Shown here one piece after another: positions 6,050 through 14,271 of a stretch of DNA of 64,000 nt (within the stretch, counting starts at the first letter, position 1; the number at the start of each line of letters is the position of its first letter). Location of the stretch: contig NZ_CP074149.1 of NCBI RefSeq assembly GCF_019968765.1, positions 1,178,001 to 1,242,000 on the forward strand, given 5' to 3'. The stretch is from Enterobacter sp. JBIWA008. GTDB lineage: Bacteria > Pseudomonadota > Gammaproteobacteria > Enterobacterales > Enterobacteriaceae. A model generated the notes under the pieces. The model did no database searches and was not told the DNA's origin. It saw nothing but the letters and a program-made list of their open reading frames with translations. A program made the position numbers and the translations under genes.

Positions 6050-8449
6050 CTATTCCTCCCGCTTACTCTTATCACATGCTATTTTCCATCTTTGCAAAAG
6101 TTTTTGTGTCTGTTTAGATGCCAATAGTCTTTGCAATGGCTGTTTATCTATCCCGGACTCGGCGCGGTTGCGCAATACCAGCCGCCCGTCATGCACAGTG
6201 ATAATGAGATCGCCGCACGCCACTGACGCACCGTCCATAATCGATCTGACCATTCCGGCGCTAGCATCAACCCCACGCAGCGCCAGCAATTCACTGATCT
6301 GCTGTTCTTTCACGGATAGCCGTCCCCGCTCTTCCCGTTCCGGTGGCCGCTTTTTACGCTTACTTCTCACATCGTCACTAAGTCTCTGTGCCAGTTCTCT
6401 CTTTTCCTGCCGTGAAAGCCCGTCAAAATTCACCGTCACGCCCTCAGCTGGAACAGTCATTTCCGACTGCCCTGCAGATTCGCTGGCGGCATGTTCAACA
6501 CCGTCAGCACCTGCCGCAGGATCCCGCGTACAGTTATTGACAGAACTCCGAGGGGCGGCGATGCCGCCTGAAAAACCAACGTCAACGGCCACACCGTCAG
6601 CGTTCTGGCGCTTCGGCACGATTTTGTATTGAGTGGTGCGGGTGAAGATCAAAGAGTCATTGCCCGTTATCGGGCAGTAAATACCGGTGATGCGCTGGAC
6701 GTCATCGCCGTAGGCGTTGCCGTTTTCGGTGGTTTCATAGTTCAGACGAATGCGCAGCTTATCGCGCTCAACCAACGGGCCACCCTGGGCTAATACGTAG
6801 TTATCCCACTCGCCAGCATCAGCGGCCTGTCGTGCGGTTTCCAGTTCAGGGTGTAACACCAGTTCGCGATTACCCAGGCGGCGAAGTTCACGATATACCG
6901 TGACCGGCGCACCGCCGATCTGCTGAAACTGGCGAATAGACCAGCGCGACGCCCACGCGCTAACGCGGAGTGACATTTCTTTCAGGTCTTCCCCGGTTTC
7001 GTCGTCTTTTTCGCCATCCAGCGCGAAGCCGTCGATATTCTTCGAAATGTATTTCGCTATGTAGCCGGTTGCGCTGCCTAAAGCGTCCTCAATCGGCTTA
7101 AATTCAAGGCGGTGCTCCCATGCTCCTGGCTCGTTGCCGTCTTCTCTAAGGGCATATTTACGGAAGATATCGCGCGCCTGTTCGACCTTTTCCGGGCGCA
7201 TGAAAAGAAGTAAGTGCCAGTGCGGCGTTGCATCGTGGTGCGGTTCAACCACGCGGAAGCCAAAAACACGGATCCCTTTTCTCTTCCACGCGGCGCGGGT
7301 TCTCGCCCAGACCTTGCAAAGGTATTGCTGCGTCTCGCGAGGTGACGCGCCACAGTATTTATTATTACGACGCCCGTTATGCTGCATAGCGTGATAGCGG
7401 GAAGGTGCAGTCAGCGTGTAGAAGTCACCGGCCAGCCCTTCCAGCTTTGCCAGTTCTTCAAATCCGCGCATTCTCGTCATGAGTTCGCGGCGACGGTTGG
7501 CTGGATTGGCAACACTGCCGGCGACTTTATCGATCAAAGAAATGCGCTCGCCCGTGTCCTGGTCTTCCAGTTCCATAGCCTTAAGGTATTCACGGTTAGC
7601 CTTTTTCTGGGCCAGCCATTCCGTAAGGCACGGGGCGCTGCTATATGGAGAGGATTTTTTCTGGACATATCCCGCTGCGATCATCAAATGCTCACGCCAA
7701 CGGGCATGGATACGGCGCAGGCGGTTTAACCACCACTGCGGTGACTCAAGACGGAGAACCGCGCGTAACGCGTCCTCCGCTTCAAGTTCTTCATTGCAAT
7801 ATGCTGTCCAACCGGGGATCGGCGTTTTCAAATGCACCGCCAGCGACGCAATACGGCCATAGCCAGAAAGCGCCGCGAACTCAGGATCGCCGGTGCGCGC
7901 CAACTGGTGATCGGACTCGCGTATAAACTCGCTCGTAAAGATATCGGCAAGCGTATAAGCCAGTCTTTTTAACTCTTTTTTCCCTGCCCAGAGCATACGG
8001 AAAAGCTGATCGCGGATTGGCAGCAGAATGCCGGGCATCACAGTGTCAGGCTGGTAAACACTGTTCACGCCATCAATACGCGTTAATACGTGGCGCTCAA
8101 AGGTGTTAAGCAGCCAGTGGTCTGCCGCTTTGCGGTCTTTCGCGTCCAGCGCATCCAGCTTCGCGGCAAAGTGACGGCGGACATACTGCGGAAGAGAAGC
8201 CAGACGGCGGCGCAGCAGCTTGCTGCGTTCCGGCTTTTCGTCCTCCGCTACCAGTTCACTGAACGCAATATGCTTGCGGGTGCCGTCCGGCGTGAGATAG
8301 TCGAAACCATCCAGCCCCGGCGCTACATCAACGCCAATCGGCTGGTATGGTTTGTTCCCGCCATAAGCGTAAGGGGTAGCATTATCAGTGCTACCCGGAT
8401 ACGGTGGAGGTGGAGAAGGGGCGCGACGGCCACGGGTTGCCGTGGTCAT
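6050..8449 (-). CDS. A: Replication initiation endonuclease gpA (HUH family)
   Basis: 799 residues, close to P2 gpA (about 760). It nicks the origin and stays joined to the 5' end to drive rolling-circle replication. After a proline-rich start, residues 340-355 carry FYTLTAPSRYHA, the HUH metal motif is PHWHLLLF (His410, His412), and the two catalytic tyrosines lie in ATGYIAKYISKN (Tyr463, Tyr467). In P2 the origin lies within A itself. The start overlaps the stop of the cytosine methyltransferase by four bases (ATGA), implying coupling at the end of the early operon. Confidence 0.96.
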   Translation of the reverse strand: MTTATRGRRAPSPPPPYPGSTDNATPYAYGGNKPYQPIGVDVAPGLDGFDYLTPDGTRKHIAFSELVAEDEKPERSKLLRRRLASLPQYVRRHFAAKLDALDAKDRKAADHWLLNTFERHVLTRIDGVNSVYQPDTVMPGILLPIRDQLFRMLWAGKKELKRLAYTLADIFTSEFIRESDHQLARTGDPEFAALSGYGRIASLAVHLKTPIPGWTAYCNEELEAEDALRAVLRLESPQWWLNRLRRIHARWREHLMIAAGYVQKKSSPYSSAPCLTEWLAQKKANREYLKAMELEDQDTGERISLIDKVAGSVANPANRRRELMTRMRGFEELAKLEGLAGDFYTLTAPSRYHAMQHNGRRNNKYCGASPRETQQYLCKVWARTRAAWKRKGIRVFGFRVVEPHHDATPHWHLLLFMRPEKVEQARDIFRKYALREDGNEPGAWEHRLEFKPIEDALGSATGYIAKYISKNIDGFALDGEKDDETGEDLKEMSLRVSAWASRWSIRQFQQIGGAPVTVYRELRRLGNRELVLHPELETARQAADAGEWDNYVLAQGGPLVERDKLRIRLNYETTENGNAYGDDVQRITGIYCPITGNDSLIFTRTTQYKIVPKRQNADGVAVDVGFSGGIAAPRSSVNNCTRDPAAGADGVEHAASESAGQSEMTVPAEGVTVNFDGLSRQEKRELAQRLSDDVRSKRKKRPPEREERGRLSVKEQQISELLALRGVDASAGMVRSIMDGASVACGDLIITVHDGRLVLRNRAESGIDKQPLQRLLASKQTQKLLQRWKIACDKSKREE

Positions 8450-9360
8450 TGCGCGATCTCCATGTAGGCTTTTAAGAAAGTAGCGGCTGCATAGATATTT
8501 ACGGCGTTTCCGCTGGCGCGTAGTTTTCCCACTCTGGAGGGAACCCCATCAACCAGAGGCTTAAGGCCGGGTTTAACTGGCCTCCACTTTCCATCTCTGC
8601 AAAAGAGCCAGTCAGCAGATCCCCAGAATCCGTTAACCGGGCCGGGCCTGCTATCTGCGCTGTCACATCCAGCGTATCCGTTGACAGCTTCCCGTGCCGC
8701 ATCCTTCCTCCCTGATACCCGCCCTTTCCATCCCTCGCCGCAGGGGTGGGCCAGCCCGCAAGACAAGCAAAGTCCTGTAAGTTCGACTGCCGACCAGCCA
8801 GCTTCCTGGCGATCACCTTCTCGGCATCCTGATAAGCGTTCTTCGTATTGCTCGCGGTTGGAGTCGGCCAGCCAGTAAGTACGCTCCCGGATGTGCGGCG
8901 CACCGACGCCCGCAGACGGAAACGCCGACGCCCCGAAGGCATAGCCCAAACTTTCCATGTCAGTTTGTACAAGGTCGATCCAGACTTCTGCATCTTTGCT
9001 TGAAGACTGTTCGCCAAATATAACGACAGGGCGTTGCTGGCCTGCAAGCCAATGAACGGCGGGCCATAGGTGCCGCTCATCATCAAATTGTTTTCCTTCG
9101 CCTGCCTGGCTGAAAGGTTGGCATGGGCAACTTGCTGTCCATATTGGGCGGTCGTCCGGCCATCCTGCAACGCGCAAAGCACGGGGCCAGCCTCCAAAAC
9201 CTGCAAACAGGTGGACTTGAGAGAATCCTTTAATGTCATTTGGGGTTACATCCTCAACGGAACGAGTATCAACAACGCCGGAAGCGATAAGCCCAGCATC
9301 AATGAGGTTGCGCAGGTATTGCGCGGCGAAGGGGTCGATTTCGTTGTAGTAGGCAGTCAT
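8446..9360 (-). CDS. DNA (cytosine-5) methyltransferase
   Basis: 304 residues from the ATG complementary to 9358-9360, 10 bases after the upstream dam stop; a longer frame exists but would run back over dam. Motif I is LFAGFGGW (51-58), the catalytic loop is SCPCQPFSQAG (Cys80), motif VI is shortened to GEQ, motif VIII is RERTYWLA, and the final motif is ASGNAVN. The target-recognition region is short, typical of phage enzymes. With no restriction partner visible, it probably protects phage DNA from host restriction. The start has no strong ribosome-binding site, so coupling to dam is likely. Confidence 0.9.
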   Translation of the reverse strand: MTAYYNEIDPFAAQYLRNLIDAGLIASGVVDTRSVEDVTPNDIKGFSQVHLFAGFGGWPRALRVAGWPDDRPIWTASCPCQPFSQAGEGKQFDDERHLWPAVHWLAGQQRPVVIFGEQSSSKDAEVWIDLVQTDMESLGYAFGASAFPSAGVGAPHIRERTYWLADSNREQYEERLSGCREGDRQEAGWSAVELTGLCLSCGLAHPCGEGWKGRVSGRKDAAREAVNGYAGCDSADSRPGPVNGFWGSADWLFCRDGKWRPVKPGLKPLVDGVPSRVGKLRASGNAVNIYAAATFLKAYMEIAQ

Positions 9361-9370
9361 AGAGGGCGTC

Positions 9371-10369
9371 TCACAGTGGAATCGGGTTTTCTTCTGATTC
9401 CCAATAGCCGGGGAGCACATCGCTATCGGATTCATCTCCACATCCGGCTGAATACCCAGCGCATGGCCCGCAGTCCGGGCAATGACCACCACCATAACGC
9501 CCGCAGCAGTCGCAGACAGGCAGCACGCCGATCACTTCTTTGGCCTTCTGGCGGTTGTCCTTGTCAGTGCTGACGGAACGTTGCACGCTGATTTCGTGCA
9601 TCTTGAATGGCTGATAAATCGCGCGGGTGGCTTCGGTGTCGCTGTTGGAAATGACGACCTTCACGCCATGCTTACGGTTAACTTCCAGCAGTGCCTTGAC
9701 TAACTGGCGGTGGTTGTCTTCCTTGAATGGTTCGGTGTGGTACTGGGTGAAATCCGCTGTTTTGCTCTCAGGCAGGTAAGGCGGATCGCAGTACACGAGA
9801 ACATCGCCACTCGTGACGACTTGTAGAGAACGCTGGAACGGCGCGCAAAGAAATATTGCCTTTGTATCGTTGGCCTTTTCGGCAAACAGGCGGATTTCAT
9901 TTTCAGGAAAGTAGACGCTCTTATACTTGCCAAACGGCACGTTAAAGCCGGTCTTCCGGCTGTATCGACATAAGCCGTTATAACCGTGGCGATTCAAATA
10001 CAGGAATTGAGCAGCGCGCATAATGCACGCCATTTCAGCGCCATAACGCAACCCACCGCTTTTTACCATACCCACCTGCTTATTGAACGCGGCGCGGACT
10101 TCGTTGTATCCCTGCGGGCTGTTCTTACTGTTGAACAGTTCGCGGGCCGCATCGATCACTAAGTCCGGGTAACGGGTGACTTCCCGATACAGGTTAATAA
10201 GATCCGGGTTGATATCAGCCAGCACATATCGGCGGTATTCAGTCGCCAGAAATACCGATGCGCCGCCTACGAACGGTTCGATCAGGCAGTCGGCTTTAGG
10301 AAGATGCGGCAGCAGGTCAGGGAGGACACGGGTTTTACCCCCTGCCCATTTGATGAACGGGCGGATCAT
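9371..10369 (-). CDS. dam: Dam-type adenine methyltransferase with C-terminal cysteine cluster
   Basis: 332 residues from the ATG at 10369, preceded by GGAG at good distance; an upstream in-frame ATG would overlap the neighbouring ORF. Motifs are FIKWAGGK (5-12), EPFVGGASVF, ADINPDLINLY and the catalytic DPPY (195-198), as in Dam/T4Dam enzymes that methylate N6 of adenine, usually in GATC. Unlike the cellular enzyme (278 residues), it has an extension after about residue 284 with seven cysteines between 286 and 310 (CDCC...C..C..C......C) and an acidic end, probably zinc-binding. The stop lies 10 bases before the cytosine methyltransferase start. Confidence 0.9.
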   Translation of the reverse strand: MIRPFIKWAGGKTRVLPDLLPHLPKADCLIEPFVGGASVFLATEYRRYVLADINPDLINLYREVTRYPDLVIDAARELFNSKNSPQGYNEVRAAFNKQVGMVKSGGLRYGAEMACIMRAAQFLYLNRHGYNGLCRYSRKTGFNVPFGKYKSVYFPENEIRLFAEKANDTKAIFLCAPFQRSLQVVTSGDVLVYCDPPYLPESKTADFTQYHTEPFKEDNHRQLVKALLEVNRKHGVKVVISNSDTEATRAIYQPFKMHEISVQRSVSTDKDNRQKAKEVIGVLPVCDCCGRYGGGHCPDCGPCAGYSAGCGDESDSDVLPGYWESEENPIPL

Positions 10370-10370
10370 T

Positions 10371-10583
10371 TTATAGGACTCCGTAATGGGAAGCTGGAAT
10401 AGAAGGGCGCTGCAATTCTTCAATGCAATGCTGGCGCAGATTGCTTATAAAATTGGTTGCTACTGACCCACTGGCTGAAAGGGTTAACTCACCATCACGG
10501 CGGGTTTTGATGGTTAATCCTTCATTTTCGATAGCAGGTAAAAGAACATGCAAAATGAAGCTATATTGATCACGTCTGGTCAT
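10371..10583 (-). CDS. Small early phage protein, unknown
   Basis: 70 residues, good AGGAAGAG ribosome-binding site, stop nearly touching the dam start at 10369, so part of the same early operon. The protein (DQYSFILHVLLPAIENEGL) has no feature I can assign. It occupies the place of the small P2 orf80-83 genes. Confidence 0.7.
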   Translation of the reverse strand: MTRRDQYSFILHVLLPAIENEGLTIKTRRDGELTLSASGSVATNFISNLRQHCIEELQRPSIPASHYGVL

Positions 10584-10667
10584 AATCTCTTCCTCAAAAA
10601 AGAATGAGTTAAACCGCCGCCACTTAATAAAGGGGCGGAGAAAACAGAGTCGATTTTTTAAACAGAA

Positions 10668-10898
10668 TTACTTAATTAGCGTTTTAAATAATTCAGCCAG
10701 TGTAAACAGGAAGCCTTTATTTATTTTTTGGGTATAAATAAACGGTTTATTTTTACCTTTGATAAATTGAACCTTCGCCGGTTCGGGCTTAAAAAATCTT
10801 CCGTCCGGCGTTTCCAGCCAGCCGCGTGAGTTCTTGAAGTGCGTGACCTGACAACCGTGCTTTAAGAGGCTGGCAAGTGATGGGGCGTTATCGTTCAT
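10668..10898 (-). CDS. Fil-like (DUF2724) small early phage protein
   Basis: 76 residues with AGGT before the ATG. The SLASLLKHG opening and the SRGWLETPDGRFFKP core resemble the phage 186 Fil / DUF2724 family, small early proteins associated in 186 with transient inhibition of host cell division. Recognition rests on the short GW..PDGR motif, so the family is likely but the activity is not shown. An 84-bp gap with nothing recognisable separates it from the next gene downstream. Confidence 0.6.
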   Translation of the reverse strand: MNDNAPSLASLLKHGCQVTHFKNSRGWLETPDGRFFKPEPAKVQFIKGKNKPFIYTQKINKGFLFTLAELFKTLIK

Positions 10899-10910
10899 AT
10901 CGTGTACCTG

Positions 10911-11084
10911 CTACAGTTGTCTACGTGCTTTTAGTTCAACTTCTTCACGGCGGGCTTTATATTCAGAAAGCGCCTTAATTCTTTTCTGCTTAGTGTTTTC
11001 TATTCGCTGCCTGATTAGGAATTGAGTTAGGTACAAAACAAGCACAGCAAAAATAGAAAGACCGATAATCATTTCAACCCTCAT
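10911..11084 (-). CDS. Single-pass small membrane protein of the early operon
   Basis: 57 residues from the ATG at 11084 (GGAAG seven bases upstream; a GTG at 11096 is the alternative). Residues 5-25 (MIIGLSIFAVLVLYLTQFLI) are a transmembrane helix and the rest is a highly basic amphipathic tail. It overlaps the end of the preceding gene by 11 bases. Function unknown. Confidence 0.65.
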   Translation of the reverse strand: MRVEMIIGLSIFAVLVLYLTQFLIRQRIENTKQKRIKALSEYKARREEVELKARRQL

Positions 11085-11334
11085 GATTTCTTCCACTATT
11101 CAGCCGTTCAATTGTTCGCATTGCTTCAGATAAGGCAAAGTCACGGCCAAAATAATTATCAACATTGCCGTTATCATCCCGCTTATTAATCAGATATGAA
11201 TTACTTCTGTTAAAAGCATTGCGCGGTGATTTACGGATAGTGAAGCCGTTAAAGACATAAACGTTTTTGCTTACCTGAACCAAACCCGGAATGCTCCCAG
11301 CATCTGACCCATGTTGTGAATAGCGCTTTTTCAT
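11074..11334 (-). CDS. Small early phage protein, unknown
   Basis: 86 residues starting 12 bases after the cox-like gene. The sequence has a VSKNVYVFNGFTIRKSP segment and a LSEAMRTIERLN helix near the end, compatible with a small nucleic-acid-binding fold, but I do not recognise it. It corresponds in position to P2 orf78 or B; it does not look like the DnaB-loading protein B. Confidence 0.65.
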   Translation of the reverse strand: MKKRYSQHGSDAGSIPGLVQVSKNVYVFNGFTIRKSPRNAFNRSNSYLINKRDDNGNVDNYFGRDFALSEAMRTIERLNSGRNHEG

Positions 11335-11346
11335 GTCTGCTTTTCC

Positions 11347-11811
11347 CTATGCCCGGCCATGCGAAAGTGTATTGCGGCTATTACGCTTCAACACATTGTG
11401 TTTGTTTCCGGTGGTGCGTCGATAAGTGGCTTTGTCGTGCATCAGTCTGTCGATGTAATGCCTTTCTTCTGGGGTGATCAGAGCGCGGCAATGTGCAACA
11501 GCATCCCAATATTCTTGCAGCATGACGAAACGTTTTGGACGCTTTGAACCTGGCATACCTTCGCGATGAACTGGAAGCTGCGCGCGATCCATCAGGTTGC
11601 GAACTGATTTTAGTGTGCGGCCAGTCAGATAAGCGAATTCTGCCGGCGTGACGAAAATCTGCTTTTGCAGTTCTTCGGTATTCATATCCCGGATGCTTTC
11701 AGCCTGCGCGGTGGTCATTTTGCACGTGCGAGCAACGCGGGCATTGTCTAACGGGAATTGGCGTAAATGTTGAGATCCCGAAGTTAAATTGATTTCTCGT
11801 GATTCTGTCAT
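11347..11811 (-). CDS. cox: Cox-like regulator/excisionase, first gene of the early operon
   Basis: 154 residues with AGGAG before the ATG. The central part, FVTPAEFAYLTGRTLKSVRNLMDRAQLPVH, is a MerR/excisionase-type winged helix like that of P2 Cox, which both excises the prophage and represses the lysogenic promoter. It is longer than P2 Cox (91 residues), with extra segments at both ends including a basic tail. It diverges from the C repressor as cox does in P2. Confidence 0.75.
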   Translation of the reverse strand: MTESREINLTSGSQHLRQFPLDNARVARTCKMTTAQAESIRDMNTEELQKQIFVTPAEFAYLTGRTLKSVRNLMDRAQLPVHREGMPGSKRPKRFVMLQEYWDAVAHCRALITPEERHYIDRLMHDKATYRRTTGNKHNVLKRNSRNTLSHGRA

Positions 11812-11832
11812 TTGTTAGACTCCTAAGTTAAC

Positions 11833-11862
11833 CATTTATGAGGCTTACTAAGTTCATTTATG
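11833..11862. promoter_or_regulatory. Candidate C-repressor operator: two CATTTATG direct repeats 22 bp apart
   Basis: CATTTATG occurs at 11833-11840 and 11855-11862, exactly 22 bp apart, each preceded by AAGTT (11825 and 11850). P2-type C repressors, as I recall, bind short direct repeats about two helical turns apart near the early promoter, so these are good operator candidates. They lie 20-50 bp upstream of the cox-like start. Confidence 0.6.
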
Positions 11863-11875
11863 GCTTGTATGACAT

Positions 11876-11901
11876 TGTCTCGACTTGAGCTAAATGTCTC
11901 G
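11876..11901. promoter_or_regulatory. Second direct repeat in the C/cox switch: TGTCTCG twice
   Basis: TGTCTCG at 11876-11882 and 11895-11901, 19 bp apart, 33-58 bp before the C start. They may be Cox boxes or a second repressor site controlling the lysogenic promoter; the sequence alone does not decide. Confidence 0.4.
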
Positions 11902-11933
11902 TATGTAGGTAACTATATGGAGAACTCGTAATA

Positions 11934-12233
11934 GTGTCAATTTCCCAAGGCGAAAAACTAGCCCTGATCCGTGACTCTGAAAGGCTAACAAAACAACAAC
12001 TTGTTGATTTAGTTGGGCTTAACTACACGACTTATCACGGATATGAACGCAATAAATCCAAAATGACTTTAGAGGCAGCTGTAAAAATCTTCGGACATCC
12101 CAGATTCAACAAATATCAAGACTGGTTCATGTACGATCGGATCGACCCAAGTCGGGGCCAGATCGCACCGGCTCTCGCACACTATGGGCACGAAACAACT
12201 CAATCAGACCACTCTGGGAAACAGATTGGTTAA
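11934..12233 (+). CDS. C: Immunity repressor C
   Basis: 99 residues, the same length as P2 C. Residues 5-45 form a helix-turn-helix (LTKQQLVDLVGLNYTTYHGYE). The C-terminus GQIAPALAHYGHETTQSDHSGK is nearly that of P2 C. It keeps the prophage silent by blocking the early promoter. The start is a GTG with GGAG 11 bases upstream. The integrase follows on the same strand, as in P2. Confidence 0.93.
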   Translation: MSISQGEKLALIRDSERLTKQQLVDLVGLNYTTYHGYERNKSKMTLEAAVKIFGHPRFNKYQDWFMYDRIDPSRGQIAPALAHYGHETTQSDHSGKQIG

Positions 12234-12302
12234 CTTTATATAAACATTACATTTTCACTATTTGTTACCAGGATAGTGAATTCACCATTGGAGGGCTTCA
12301 CT

Positions 12303-13325
12303 ATGTCAGTTAAGAAGCTCGAAGATGGACGCTACGAAGTTGATGTAAGGCCGCGCGGGCGCGATGGAAAACGCATTCGGCGGAAGTTTGATAGAAAGGC
12401 AGATGCCCACGCTTTTGAACGCAGTATCATTGCCAAATTTCAGAATCATGATTACCTGAACAAACCGGCAGATAAACGAAAACTAAGCGAGTTTATTGCG
12501 CTCTGGTGGCAGTTGATCGGACGAAACAAAAACTATGCAAATCGCAGATTGAGTGCGGTTAAATGTATTTGCCAAGATATGGGTGACCCTATGCTTTACC
12601 AGCTTGATGCACGATGCATTATTGATTACCGGGCATACCGGCTGGAGCAGGGGATCAAGGCTTCAACGATAAATCATGACCTTTTCGCCTTAAGTGGGAT
12701 TTTCAAGTCAATGGCGGAGATCGACGAGTTCCACGGAGAAAACCCCGTGACGTCTGTTGCCGCGTTGAAAGAACCCAAAACCGAAATGTCATATCTCACT
12801 CAGACCGAAGTTGATCGGCTTTTGTCGTTATGTACGGGTGATTACTACCGCATAGCAATTTTGCTGTTGGCTACCGGTGCGAGGTGGGGGGAAGCATACA
12901 ATCTGAAAGCGGAAAACATTGTCGGTAACAGAGTCATGTTTACCCTGACAAAAAACGGCGAAAGGCGCGTTGTTCCGATATCGGATGATATCGCCAGGAT
13001 AATTAAACACAGGGAATCAGGGCGGCTTTTCCGAGTCAGTTACAAGACATTCCGTTTGAGGATGAAAGAAGCAAAACCCAACTTGCCAGATGGACAGGCG
13101 GCCCACGCTTTGCGGCATACGTTCGCAACGCACTTCATGATGAAGGGGGGCAACATCATTGCCTTACAGCGAATTTTGGGTCATGCGGATATTTCGCAAA
13201 CGATGGTTTACGCACACTTTGCACCAGACTATTTACTGGACGCTGTGAGCTATAATCCTCTCAGTGGAATGTCCACATTGTGTCCACACTCTGGAGGCAA
13301 AGCGGGGGATTTGCGGGTTAGTTAA
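12303..13325 (+). CDS. int: Site-specific integrase (P2-type tyrosine recombinase)
   Basis: 340 residues from the ATG at 12303, preceded by GGAGGG; an in-frame ATG 27 bases upstream lacks a site. The N-terminal arm-binding segment is KKLEDGRYEVDVRPRGRDGKR. Catalytic residues are Arg194 (TGARWGEA), His268/Arg271 (HALRHTFA), His294 (LGH) and Tyr303 (TMVYAHFAP). It catalyses integration at attB, and excision together with Cox. It is the last phage gene before cueR. Confidence 0.96.
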   Translation: MSVKKLEDGRYEVDVRPRGRDGKRIRRKFDRKADAHAFERSIIAKFQNHDYLNKPADKRKLSEFIALWWQLIGRNKNYANRRLSAVKCICQDMGDPMLYQLDARCIIDYRAYRLEQGIKASTINHDLFALSGIFKSMAEIDEFHGENPVTSVAALKEPKTEMSYLTQTEVDRLLSLCTGDYYRIAILLLATGARWGEAYNLKAENIVGNRVMFTLTKNGERRVVPISDDIARIIKHRESGRLFRVSYKTFRLRMKEAKPNLPDGQAAHALRHTFATHFMMKGGNIIALQRILGHADISQTMVYAHFAPDYLLDAVSYNPLSGMSTLCPHSGGKAGDLRVS

Positions 13326-13344
13326 GTCTGTAAAATACTGATTC

Positions 13345-13370
13345 GGCGCAGTACCTTACGGGGCTGCGCC
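13345..13370 (+). terminator. Hairpin after int, next to the attachment junction
   Basis: GGCGCAG (13345-13351) and CTGCGCC (13364-13370) form a 7-bp stem with a smaller CC/GG pair inside, 20 bases after the int stop. No T tract follows. It may end int transcription before cueR. The phage-host junction must lie near or just after it. Confidence 0.5.
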
Positions 13371-13383
13371 TGTCAGAATCCCA

Positions 13384-13402
13384 CCATCAAGGGGAAGGTC
13401 AA
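13384..13402 (-). promoter_or_regulatory. Split CueR/copA promoter (half-site only)
   Basis: Read on the minus strand, TTGACC and the arm TTCCCC match the -35 box and right arm of the E. coli copA promoter, whose CueR dyad lies just before cueR. The other arm, expected as GGAAGGT, reads TGGTGGGA here, and the expected -10 TAACCT is replaced by TCTGAC. Together with the integrase 60 bp away, this suggests the prophage was inserted in or beside the operator. Confidence 0.6.
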
Positions 13403-13411
13403 GGGGGAAAT

Positions 13412-13822
13412 GTGAATATCAGTGACGTGGCAAAAAAAACCGGCTTAACCAGCAAGGCAATCCGCTTTTATGAAGAGAAGGGGCTAGTAACGCCACCGCT
13501 GCGCAGTGAAAACGGCTATCGCAGCTACACGCAGCTGCATCTGGATGAACTGACGCTGCTGCGCCAGGCAAGACAGGTGGGGTTTAATCTGGAAGAGTGC
13601 GGCGAGCTGGTTAACCTGTTTAACGATCCGAAGCGTCACAGCGCCGACGTGAAAAAACGCACGCTGGAAAAAGTAGCCGAGATTGAACGCCACATCATCG
13701 AGCTGCAGTCGATGCGCGAACAGCTGCTACAGCTCGCGGAAACCTGTCCGGGGGATGACAGCGCCGACTGCCCGATTATCGATAACCTTGCCGGCTGCTG
13801 TCATCGTAAGGCCTCTGCTTAG
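13412..13822 (+). CDS. cueR: Cu(I)-responsive MerR-family regulator CueR
   Basis: 136 residues. The N-terminal winged helix-turn-helix ([23 protein letters not shown]) is followed by a dimerisation helix and the Cu(I)-binding loop with Cys112 and Cys120 (CPGDDSADC), then the CC near the end. It senses cytoplasmic Cu+ and activates copA and cueO by DNA distortion. The start is a GTG with GGGGGA upstream. In E. coli copA is divergent immediately upstream; here prophage sequence intervenes. The 3' end overlaps ybbJ by four bases, convergent. Confidence 0.97.
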   Translation: MNISDVAKKTGLTSKAIRFYEEKGLVTPPLRSENGYRSYTQLHLDELTLLRQARQVGFNLEECGELVNLFNDPKRHSADVKKRTLEKVAEIERHIIELQSMREQLLQLAETCPGDDSADCPIIDNLAGCCHRKASA

Positions 13823-14271
13823 CAGGCTTTCACCCGCAGGGTAATGCCTTCCACCGCGATGACCTCAACCCGCGTGCCGGCGCTGAGGTCGTCGTCGGCG
13901 ACCACCGGCCACGAGCTGTCGCCCACGCGCATATGCCCGCGTCCATTCACCAGCGCGGCGTCGAGCGTAAAACGCTTGCCGACAATCTGCTGTCCGCGCT
14001 GGTTAAGGTGCGCGTCCAGCGGTTTCTGCTCCTTAACCCGCCGGTTTAGCCAGCGCCACCACAGCCACGCGGCCACCAGCGTGAGCACGGCGAACAGTGC
14101 GCCCTGCCACGTCCAGTCCAGGGGAAGGATCCAGACCAGAAGGCCAGTAATGACGGCGGCAACACCGCTCCAGAGCAGGTAGCCGTTGCCGCCCAGCATC
14201 TCCGCCGCCAGCAATAAGCCACCGAGGCTTAGCCAGAAGGCATGAGGATGTGCAACGATCAGCTCAATCAT
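13819..14271 (-). CDS. ybbJ: NfeD-like membrane protein YbbJ
   Basis: 150 residues. Two or three hydrophobic segments in the first 75 residues ([51 protein letters not shown]) are followed by a soluble OB-fold-like domain ([25 protein letters not shown]), the NfeD C-terminal domain. These proteins partner with SPFH proteins; it overlaps qmcA by four bases downstream of it in one operon. Confidence 0.93.
   Translation of the reverse strand: MIELIVAHPHAFWLSLGGLLLAAEMLGGNGYLLWSGVAAVITGLLVWILPLDWTWQGALFAVLTLVAAWLWWRWLNRRVKEQKPLDAHLNQRGQQIVGKRFTLDAALVNGRGHMRVGDSSWPVVADDDLSAGTRVEVIAVEGITLRVKAC

Larger units (their letters stand above)
1..13390. mobile_element. P2-like prophage, int-proximal portion (left part outside window)
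   Basis: Gene content and order match a P2/186-type phage: O (-), P and Q (+), cargo, A, early genes and cox (-), then C and int (+) at the chromosomal edge. Since O is cut by the window start, the capsid, lysis, tail and ogr genes should lie further left. The right boundary is placed between the integrase stop and the cueR-proximal CueR half-site at about 13384, because cueR and everything to its right follow the standard enterobacterial order. The exact att core cannot be fixed without the other prophage end. Confidence 0.93.
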
